Of a DNA stretch of 7,934 nt, positions 1 through 5,383 are shown piece by piece (position 1 is the stretch's first letter; every line of letters begins with the position of its first letter). Origin of the DNA: Chloroflexota bacterium (GTDB lineage: Bacteria; Chloroflexota; Dehalococcoidia; Lucifugimonadales; Lucifugimonadaceae); NCBI GenBank assembly GCA_016189845.1, contig JACPRT010000194.1, positions 1 through 7,934 of the forward strand. Reading direction: 5' to 3'. A program made the translations under genes and the position numbers. Under the pieces are notes generated by a model. That model saw only the letters and a list, made by a program, of their open reading frames with translations. It ran no database searches and was not told the DNA's origin.

Positions 1-293
1 AATCGCACGGAAGGCCGTCTCAAAGATCCCGAAGCCTGGTGGATGCGGCGACGTTCAAGCTATGGCGCTTCGGGATGTCCGGGCGGCGTCGTTTCGATTT
101 CGGAGCGCGGCTGGTCCGCCTGGCGATGCGTCCGATGGGCCGTCGAGGCTGGGTCGGCTGGCTGCCGGGCCCGGTTGGCGGTTGGACGAAGAGCAGGCAG
201 TTCCGGGTACCAGCCGGGAAGTCGTTTCTGACTCAGTGGCGTGGGCGGCGTCGGAACGCAAGCGGCGGCCGGAAGCGCGGGAGCGGCTCGTGA
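1..293 (+). CDS. lutB: LutB-like iron-sulfur protein, C-terminal end (partial, possible frameshift)
   Basis: This is the C-terminal tail of a LutB/LldF-type protein, the LUD-domain plus ferredoxin-like subunit of the LutABC lactate oxidation complex. The frame read from 39 to the TGA at 291-293 gives the family's typical tail: a K-L-W-R-F-G-M segment, a G-A-R-L..L-A-M-R-P stretch, then L-P-G-P..G-W-T-K-S-R and a final P-A-G-K-S-F. The 4Fe-4S cysteines lie upstream of the window. From 1 to about 37 the more LutB-like reading is a different frame (N-R-T-E-G-R-L-K-D-P-E-A-W), which joins the tail if one base is missing near 37-41, so a frameshift or assembly error is possible. The stop overlaps the lutC start in a GTGA motif, so the two genes are translationally coupled. 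Family assignment rests on tail motifs only. Confidence 0.7.
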   Translation, partial: SHGRPSQRSRSLVDAATFKLWRFGMSGRRRFDFGARLVRLAMRPMGRRGWVGWLPGPVGGWTKSRQFRVPAGKSFLTQWRGRRRNASGGRKRGSGS

Positions 294-1033
294 CAGAGCG
301 GGGTGCGTTTCTCGACAAGGTCGCGGGCATCCTCGGGAAGCCGCGCGGCAGGGCAGTCGACCCTGACGCGGCCACTCATCTGGCGGAGGGTATCGAGGAA
401 GCCAGGCTGGCGGCAGAAAAGGTCAGACGGACGGCGCACGACGAGGCCGCGTCGCTCATGGATGGTCTGGCTCAAGGCGCCGCGCAGTTGGGCTGGGTCG
501 TGCATCGCACGGTGTCCCACGAGGACGCGGCGGACGCGGTCCTCGAGATTTGCAGGCGGGCAGCGGTCCGGACGGCCCTGCGGGCCGACATGCCGGTATT
601 CGGACGCGTGCCGGTCGATCGCACATTGCAAGCTGCAGGAATCGACATCTCGACTGCGGCGCGCCCCGCTGGCGACACGTACACGGACGACGCGAGGCGA
701 AGGATCAGGGCGGCTGCGTTTGCAGTAGATGTGGGCATTACGGGCGTCGAATATGCCGTCGCCGAAACCGGCACCGCGGTGCTCCACCCCCGTCAGGGGC
801 TTTCCAGGCTCGTGTCGCTCGCGCCGCCCCGACACGTCGCGATCGTCGAACGCGGCCAGGCGCTCCCCTCGCTCGACGAGCTCTTTCTGCTAGAGCGCGA
901 AGCCTTCCTGAGCGGCACCCTCACGTCGTCGTTCAACCTGATCAGCGGCCCGAGCAAGACCGGCGACATCGCAGCGACGATCGTCCAGGGCGTTCACGGC
1001 CCTGTCGAGGTCCACATGGTGCTGGTGGGGTAG
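290..1033 (+). CDS. lutC: LutC-like LUD-domain lactate utilization protein
   Basis: A LUD-domain (LutC/YkgG) protein of 247 residues, close to the usual family length. LutC works with LutA and LutB in oxidising L-lactate to pyruvate in the cytoplasm; its exact catalytic part is not well defined. The signature segments are present: G-I-T-G-V-E-Y-A-V-A-E-T-G-T at about 149-162, L-A-P-P-R-H-V-A-I-V at 177-186, and near the C-terminus I-S-G-P-S-K-T-G-D-I (218-227) followed by G-V-H-G-P (234-238). I chose the GTG at 290 because it overlaps the lutB stop (GTGA) and gives the usual LutC opening (R-G-A-F-L-D-K-V...L-G-K-P). The longer open frame back to 62 only shadows the lutB tail. The stop is TAG at 1031-1033. 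The substrate could be another 2-hydroxyacid such as glycolate; a glycerate kinase lies nearby but on the other strand. Confidence 0.9.
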   Translation: MTERGAFLDKVAGILGKPRGRAVDPDAATHLAEGIEEARLAAEKVRRTAHDEAASLMDGLAQGAAQLGWVVHRTVSHEDAADAVLEICRRAAVRTALRADMPVFGRVPVDRTLQAAGIDISTAARPAGDTYTDDARRRIRAAAFAVDVGITGVEYAVAETGTAVLHPRQGLSRLVSLAPPRHVAIVERGQALPSLDELFLLEREAFLSGTLTSSFNLISGPSKTGDIAATIVQGVHGPVEVHMVLVG

Positions 1034-1037
1034 AAGG

Positions 1038-1056
1038 CGTTACGCGTGACGTAACG
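1038..1056. promoter_or_regulatory. Inverted repeat upstream of higA, candidate HigA operator
   Basis: Two 7-base arms, CGTTACG (1038-1044) and CGTAACG (1050-1056), are perfect reverse complements around a 5-base spacer, and a third partial copy (GTGTAACG) follows at once. It begins 4 bases after the lutC stop and about 80 bases before the higA start. HigA-type antitoxins commonly bind palindromes in their own promoter, so an autoregulatory operator is a reasonable reading. It could also be part of a weak lutC terminator, but no T-run follows. Confidence 0.4.
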
Positions 1057-1083
1057 TGTAACGACATGCGACAATGATCAGCA

Positions 1084-1126
1084 ATGATCGTCAGCTACCG
1101 CGATAGGCGATGTGGATTATCACTGA
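1084..1126 (+). pseudogene. higB: Remnant of a HigB/RelE-family toxin gene (internal deletion)
   Basis: Two fragments match the ends of a HigB toxin. At 1084 an ATG opens M-I-V-S-Y-R-D-R-R, like the usual M-I-x-S-F-R start of the family. In a different frame, 1106-1126 reads G-D-V-D-Y-H-stop, like the usual V-D-Y-x-D-Y-H end. The stop (TGA 1124-1126) lies 10 bases before the higA ATG, the normal toxin-antitoxin spacing. A full gene is roughly 90 codons, so about 230-240 bases seem to be lost, including all catalytic residues. A short direct repeat GCGAT (1100-1104 and 1107-1111) sits at the likely junction. The match is by eye on about 15 residues, so chance cannot be excluded. Confidence 0.5.
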
Positions 1127-1136
1127 GGAACACGCC

Positions 1137-1442
1137 ATGGTACGCAGGGCCATCCATCCAGGAGAGCACTTGGCAGAAGAGCTTGAAGCGCTGGACATGA
1201 GCGCCGCGGAGCTCGCGCGTCAGTTGAAGGTTCCGACCAATCGTGTTACGGAGATCCTGAACGGCCAGCGCGCGATTTCCGGAGACACTGCGTTACGTCT
1301 GGCTCACTTCTTCGGAACGAGCCCGCAGTTCTGGCTAAATCTTCAGAGCCTTTACGAACTTCGGATGGCCGAAGAGAAGAGCGGGAAGACAATCAAGAAG
1401 CTGCCAACCCTGAAGCAGGTCGAAGAAGTAGGCGCCAATTAG
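1137..1442 (+). CDS. higA: HigA-family antitoxin, XRE-type helix-turn-helix
   Basis: A 101-residue HigA-type addiction-module antitoxin. It carries the family signatures in order: H-P-G-E at 7-10, a helix-turn-helix at about 21-45 (M-S-A-A-E-L-A-R-Q-L...R-V-T-E-I-L-N-G-Q-R), the A-I-S...T-A-L-R-L-A-H-F-F-G-T-S segment (46-62), and P-Q-F-W-L-N-L-Q (63-70). Such proteins normally bind and neutralise the HigB mRNA interferase and repress their shared promoter. The ATG at 1137 is preferred over an ATG at 1110 because GAGG (1125-1128) lies 8 bases upstream and the protein then starts like its relatives. The toxin normally found just upstream is reduced to a 43-base remnant, so this is an orphan antitoxin that may persist as a repressor or protect against another toxin. 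The gene ends 4 bases inside the convergent glycerate kinase gene. Confidence 0.9.
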   Translation: MVRRAIHPGEHLAEELEALDMSAAELARQLKVPTNRVTEILNGQRAISGDTALRLAHFFGTSPQFWLNLQSLYELRMAEEKSGKTIKKLPTLKQVEEVGAN

Positions 1443-2593
1443 GCCAAGCGCGTGTGGGCGCCGGCGCCGATCAAGACGGCCCGTAGCGCCTCTTCCGCCG
1501 CCCGGGCAATCAAAGGACCGCTGCCGCCAATGGCGTCGTCGAGTGACATCGGCCCGCTGACGAGTGAGAACGCGGCGTCGATGCCCAGCGGGCGGGTCTG
1601 CTCGTAGCCTTCTCCAAGCGATCCAGCGATCGCGATCACAGGGATGCCGCGCCTCTTTGCCAGCAGGGCCACCCCGACCGGGGCCTTGTTGAAGATCGTC
1701 GACTTGTCGATCTGGCCCTCGCCCGTGATCACAAGGGCTGCGCCGTGCATTTTTGCATCCAGCCCGACCGCTTCCAGCACGATATCGACGCCCGCCCGCA
1801 GTTCGGCGTTCACGAACGCCATCAGGCCAGCGCCGAGGCCACCGGCCGCACCGGCGCCGGGGCGGTCCTTCACGTTCTTTCCCAGGTCATGGGCCACGAC
1901 TTCCGCGAAATGGGCAAGCGCGGCGTCCAGCTGCCTGACCAATTCCGGCGTGGCGCCCTTCTGCGGTCCAAAAATCGCCGAAGCGCCGGTCGGACCGCAC
2001 AGAGGATTGTTCACATCGCACGCCACCGTGACCCGAACTCGGTTCAGCCGTTCGTCGGCTTTCGACGTGTCGATCCGCGCTAGATTTGCCAGAGCGGCCC
2101 CGCCACGAGGGAGTTCCTTGCCGCGTTCGTCCAGCAGGCGGAATCCCAGCGCCTGCGCGAAGCCGGCTCCGCCGTCGTTGGTGGCGCTGCCGCCTATGCC
2201 GACTATGAACTTCAGGTGGCCGGTATCCAGCGCGGCCTTGAATAGCTCCCCTACGCCGTAGGTAGTGGTCCGTAGCGGATCACGCTCTGCAGACTTCAGG
2301 AGCGCGAGGCCCGACGACCGGGCCATCTCGATCACCGCGGTCTGGCCGTCGCCCATCGAACCCCACTGTGCGTCGATCGGTCTGCCCAGGGGGTCTGTCA
2401 CGCGGCTCGACAGGATTCGCCCGCCGCTGCTGTCGACCAGGGCTTGGAGGGTGCCGTCGCCCCCGTCTGCGACCGGTACCAGGACCGTCTGAACCTCCGT
2501 GCTCGCCCGCAAGACGCCCGCTTCCATGGCCCGGGCCACTTCCAGCGCGGTCAGGCTGCCCTTGAAACCCTGGGGAGCGATCACGATCTTCAT
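1439..2593 (-). CDS. garK: Glycerate kinase, GarK/GlxK family
   Basis: A complete 384-residue glycerate kinase of the family that phosphorylates D-glycerate with ATP (2-phosphoglycerate in characterised GarK-type enzymes), feeding glyoxylate or sugar-acid carbon into lower glycolysis in the cytoplasm. The length is normal. Landmarks run M-K-I-V-I-A-P-Q-G-F-K-G-S-L (1-14), P-V-A-D-G-G-D-G-T (40-48), D-P-L-G-R-P (67-72), G-I-G-G-S-A-T-N-D-G-G-A-G (132-144), A-C-D-V-N-N-P-L-C-G (191-200), G-A-A-G-G-L-G-A-G (248-256) and V-I-T-G-E-G-Q-I-D (288-296). The last is followed by S-T-I-F-N-K-A-P, where relatives usually have a glycine before the Lys, a small deviation. The ATG at 2593 begins directly with the conserved opening. 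No good Shine-Dalgarno is visible and a TATAAT lies only 9 bases upstream, so the message may be leaderless. It overlaps higA tail to tail by 4 bases. Confidence 0.93.
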   Translation of the reverse strand: MKIVIAPQGFKGSLTALEVARAMEAGVLRASTEVQTVLVPVADGGDGTLQALVDSSGGRILSSRVTDPLGRPIDAQWGSMGDGQTAVIEMARSSGLALLKSAERDPLRTTTYGVGELFKAALDTGHLKFIVGIGGSATNDGGAGFAQALGFRLLDERGKELPRGGAALANLARIDTSKADERLNRVRVTVACDVNNPLCGPTGASAIFGPQKGATPELVRQLDAALAHFAEVVAHDLGKNVKDRPGAGAAGGLGAGLMAFVNAELRAGVDIVLEAVGLDAKMHGAALVITGEGQIDKSTIFNKAPVGVALLAKRRGIPVIAIAGSLGEGYEQTRPLGIDAAFSLVSGPMSLDDAIGGSGPLIARAAEEALRAVLIGAGAHTRLA

Positions 2594-2602
2594 CGTGCCC
2601 GG

Positions 2603-2608
2603 ATTATA
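2603..2608 (-). promoter_or_regulatory. Candidate -10 box (TATAAT) for the glycerate kinase gene
   Basis: The minus strand reads a perfect TATAAT here, 9 bases before the ATG at 2593. The region where a -35 box is expected has no good match to TTGACA. If used, transcription would start within a few bases of the start codon, giving a leaderless or nearly leaderless mRNA, which fits the lack of a ribosome binding site. Confidence 0.35.
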
Positions 2609-2623
2609 TTGCCCGGCCGTTGG

Positions 2624-2629
2624 TACACT
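2624..2629 (+). promoter_or_regulatory. Candidate -10 box (TACACT) for the M20/selenoprotein operon
   Basis: TACACT lies about 30 bases before the TTG start at 2660, with the AAAGG ribosome binding site (2648-2652) between them. No convincing -35 hexamer is visible. It sits in the only gap between the divergent glycerate kinase and M20 genes (2594-2659), so an operon promoter must lie here or inside the kinase gene. Confidence 0.25.
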
Positions 2630-2659
2630 GCCGGGGTCTCAATCGAGAAAGGTTTCCTG

Positions 2660-4006
2660 TTGCCCCCAAGCCGGCCGCCTGCAAACGCCTCCATCGAAGA
2701 CCTGAAACGCGCGGTCACCGAAGAGATAGACCGCCATGCCGATGAGATAGTCCGGACCTCCCAGCGGATCCTGGCCGAGCCTGAAACGGGCTTCCGAGAG
2801 ACTAGGACAGCGCGCGTCGTGGCCGCGACGTTCACGCGCCTGGGAATCCCGTACCGAGAAGGGATCGCGATCACGGGCGTGATCGGCCGCGTGGGCGGCG
2901 CGCGCAAGGGCGTGAACGTGGCCGTCATGGGCGAGCTCGATTCGCTGATCGTGGCTGCGCACCCGCACGCCGATCCCGAGACGAGGGCCGCACACGCCTG
3001 CGGTCATCACTGCCAGATCGGAAGCATGCTGGGCGTCGCGTACGGCATTACTCTCTCGGGGGTAGTCGATCACCTCGCCGGCGGAGTCACCTTCATGGCG
3101 GTGCCGGCGGAGGAGTTCATCGAGCTGGAATGGCGGACCCAGCTCCGCGATGCGGGCAGGATCGAATTCCTCGGGGGGAAGCCGGAGTTCGTCAGGCTGG
3201 GGGAGTTCGACGACATCCAGATTGCGATGCTGACGCACACTTCCTCCGACTACACCGGCTTCAGCATCGGTAACACCAGCAACGGCATGGTCGGAAAGGT
3301 AGTCCGGTTCCAGGGAGTCGCTGCGCACGCCGGGGGCCGCCCCCATCTCGGTGTGAACGCGCTCAACGCGGCCCATGTCGCTCTCGCCGGGATACACGCC
3401 CAGCGCGAAACCTACCGAGACCAGGACTTCGTCAGGGTGCATCCGATAATCACGAAGGGCGGTACGGTGGTGAACGCCGTTCCCGACGACGTCCGAATGG
3501 AGACGTATGTGCGGGCGGCATCGGTGCCTGCGATCGTCGCTGCAAACAGCCAGGTCGATCGGGCGCTGCGCGCCGGCGCTATGGCCGTGGGTGGCTCGGT
3601 CAAGATCAGTACTCTGCCTGGCTACCTGCCTTTGCGGCAGCACGCCGTGCTATCCGAGTTGTTCGCGGCGAATGCGAGGCGGCTGGTCGCAGAAGACAAG
3701 GTTGTGCGTGGCGGACATGGCGGCGGGTCCACCGACATGGGTGACATCTCGCACCTGGTCGCGACGATCCAGCCCTATGTCGGAGGGGCGACCGGAGTCG
3801 GCCACAGCGAGCACTATCTGATCAACGACTACGCGCTGGCAGTCCTTCAGGCGGGAAAGGCCATGGCCATGACGGTGGTCGACCTGCTCGCCGACGGCGG
3901 GGCGGAGGCCACGAGGGTCCTCGCCGGTTACAGGCCCGCAATGACGAAGGCCGAATACCTGAGCCTCCTGCGCGGGATGCAGTCCGAAAAGACGTATTCA
4001 GAATGA
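2660..4006 (+). CDS. M20-family metallohydrolase (AbgB-like amidohydrolase), first paralog
   Basis: A 448-residue M20-family zinc hydrolase resembling aminobenzoyl-glutamate hydrolase/amidohydrolase members, which cut amide bonds in the cytoplasm; the substrate cannot be read from sequence. It shows M-G-E-L-D-S-L (90-96), H-A-C-G-H-H (112-117, Cys114 and His116 as likely metal ligands; relatives commonly have H-D or H-N at the end), P-A-E-E-F (149-153, Glu151/Glu152 catalytic base and ligand), T-H-T-S-S around His193, the dimerisation-lid segment A-A-H-A-G-G-x-P-H (221-229), G-G-S-T-D-M-G-D (355-362) and a final ligand His382. TTG at 2660 is chosen because AAAGG lies 7 bases upstream and no ATG or GTG is available outside the antisense kinase gene. 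No signal peptide is seen. It is followed by a paralog in the same frame after one TGA. AbgA/AbgB precedent suggests a possible heteromer with that neighbour. Confidence 0.88.
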   Translation: MPPSRPPANASIEDLKRAVTEEIDRHADEIVRTSQRILAEPETGFRETRTARVVAATFTRLGIPYREGIAITGVIGRVGGARKGVNVAVMGELDSLIVAAHPHADPETRAAHACGHHCQIGSMLGVAYGITLSGVVDHLAGGVTFMAVPAEEFIELEWRTQLRDAGRIEFLGGKPEFVRLGEFDDIQIAMLTHTSSDYTGFSIGNTSNGMVGKVVRFQGVAAHAGGRPHLGVNALNAAHVALAGIHAQRETYRDQDFVRVHPIITKGGTVVNAVPDDVRMETYVRAASVPAIVAANSQVDRALRAGAMAVGGSVKISTLPGYLPLRQHAVLSELFAANARRLVAEDKVVRGGHGGGSTDMGDISHLVATIQPYVGGATGVGHSEHYLINDYALAVLQAGKAMAMTVVDLLADGGAEATRVLAGYRPAMTKAEYLSLLRGMQSEKTYSE

Positions 4007-4018
4007 CGTATTCGGAGT
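3991..4018 (+). repeat. 14-base imperfect tandem repeat over the first M20 gene's stop
   Basis: Bases 3991-4004 and 4005-4018 are two adjacent copies, GACGTATTCAGAAT and GACGTATTCGGAGT, matching at 12 of 14 positions. Each copy encodes T-Y-S-E followed by a stop in its own frame (TGA at 4004, TAG at 4018). It looks like a small local duplication that doubled the end of the first M20 gene and may have reshaped the leader of the second. Confidence 0.75.
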
Positions 4019-4030
4019 AGGGGGGCCAAA

Positions 4031-5377
4031 CTGGCGGACCAGGACCACGGCGCTCTGAAGGCGGCCGCATTCAAGGCCATCGACCACGCGAAACAGGACA
4101 TCGTCGCGGTCGCGAAGGCGGCGTTCGCCACACCCGAGGTCGGTTTCGAAGAAGAGGCGACTTCTGCGCTTATCGCCGACCGGCTGGAGGCGCTTGGGCT
4201 CCCGGTGATGCGCAAGATCGCGGTGACGGGGGTCAAGGCAGTCAGGCGGTTCGCCGCAGCCAGCCCGACCGTTGCGATTATCGGAGAGCTGGACGCCGTG
4301 CGGGTGCCCGGTCATCCGGGCGCGCGACCGGGGACCGGCGCCGCCCATGCCTGTGGCCATCACGCCCAGCTTGGGATGCTCTACGGCGCGGCGATCGGGC
4401 TGAACATCCCTGAACTGTCCGGACCGCTCGCTGGTTCGGTCGCATACTTCGCGACACCCGCAGAGGAGTTCATCGACGTCGCCAGGCGGCTGGCGCGGCG
4501 CGAGGCCGGCGAGATCCAGTTCCTGTCGGGCAAGCAGGAGATGATCCGGCTGGGCGCGTTCGACGACATCGACATGGCGATGCTCGTCCATACCAGCTCC
4601 GAGGAGCCCGCAGGGCGGTTCATCGTCGGCGGCACGAGCAACGGGCACCTGGTGCACAACGTGCGGTTCATCGGCCGGGCCGCGCACGCGGGCGGGGCTC
4701 CGCACGACGGCATAAATGCGCTGCAGGCTGCCTCGCTGGCGATCATGGCGATCAACACGCAGCGCGAGACGTTCGAGGAGAAAGACGTCACCCGCGTGCA
4801 CGGGATCCTCACGAAGGGCGGCACGTCGGTCAACTCCGTCCCGGCGGAGGTCACCTACGAGGGACGCGTGCGGGGCCGCGACATTGCCGCCGTCGACAAG
4901 GTCGTGGCGCGGGTCGAGCGATGCTTCAAGGCCGGCGCGCTGGCAATCGGCTGCGATCTGGAGATCACGACCGTCCCGGGGTACCTGCCGCTTCGAAACG
5001 AGCCCGGCCTGGACGATGTGTTCGTCGCGAACGCGAGGGCAATCGCGGGTCATGGGTCGGTAATCAGCCAGCCCTACGACGAGACCCGGGGTGGATCGAC
5101 CGACATGGGCGACCTCAGCCAGCTGATCCCCGCCATCCATCCGTACGTGACCGCCGCGAAGGGCGTCGCCCACGGCGACGACTACCAGATCGTCGACTAC
5201 GACCTGGCTGTGATCCAGCCGGCCAGGGTGCTGGCTGCGACCGTGATCGATCTGCTCGGGGATGGTGGACGGCTGGCCGCCGAGGTAAGACAGAGACACC
5301 GCCCCGCGATGACGAAGGCGGAATATGTTCGTTCTCAGTCGGAGCGCCACCGGGTAGTCCGTTACAAAGGTGAGTGA
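4031..5377 (+). CDS. M20-family metallohydrolase (AbgB-like amidohydrolase), second paralog, probable CTG start
   Basis: A tandem paralog of the preceding M20 gene. It has G-E-L-D-A-V (85-90), H-A-C-G-H-H (106-111, Cys108 and His110 as likely ligands), P-A-E-E-F (143-147), V-H-T-S-S at His187, A-A-H-A-G-G-x-P-H (217-225), G-G-S-T-D-M-G-D (354-361) and His381. It lacks the first copy's second histidine three residues after that ligand. A start at 4205 would remove about 58 conserved N-terminal residues, including the P-E-V-G-F motif (35-39) that matches P-E-T-G-F in the first copy. Upstream to the preceding TGA the frame has no ATG, GTG or TTG. CTG at 4031, five bases after a G-rich AGGGGGG tract (4019-4025), is the best start and gives 448 residues, the same as the first paralog. 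ATT at 4010, readthrough or a sequencing error are alternatives. Six bases separate its stop from the selenoprotein gene. Confidence 0.85.
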   Translation: MADQDHGALKAAAFKAIDHAKQDIVAVAKAAFATPEVGFEEEATSALIADRLEALGLPVMRKIAVTGVKAVRRFAAASPTVAIIGELDAVRVPGHPGARPGTGAAHACGHHAQLGMLYGAAIGLNIPELSGPLAGSVAYFATPAEEFIDVARRLARREAGEIQFLSGKQEMIRLGAFDDIDMAMLVHTSSEEPAGRFIVGGTSNGHLVHNVRFIGRAAHAGGAPHDGINALQAASLAIMAINTQRETFEEKDVTRVHGILTKGGTSVNSVPAEVTYEGRVRGRDIAAVDKVVARVERCFKAGALAIGCDLEITTVPGYLPLRNEPGLDDVFVANARAIAGHGSVISQPYDETRGGSTDMGDLSQLIPAIHPYVTAAKGVAHGDDYQIVDYDLAVIQPARVLAATVIDLLGDGGRLAAEVRQRHRPAMTKAEYVRSQSERHRVVRYKGE

Positions 5378-5383
5378 TCAAGA

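Noticed and set aside
62..289. An N-terminal extension of LutC back to 62
   Set aside because: This stretch encodes the conserved tail of LutB in another frame, and the GTG at 290 gives the normal LutC start with a GTGA overlap.
2444..2659. Extension of the first M20 protein to ATG 2444
   Set aside because: It runs antisense through the conserved start of the glycerate kinase; TTG 2660 has a ribosome binding site and gives the family's usual start.
2639..3643. A 334-codon minus-strand open frame
   Set aside because: Antisense shadow of the first M20 gene without motifs or ribosome binding site.
3998..5350. A 450-codon open frame on the minus strand
   Set aside because: It is antisense to the second M20 gene, has no recognisable domain, and is a typical GC-rich shadow rich in Arg, Asp and His.
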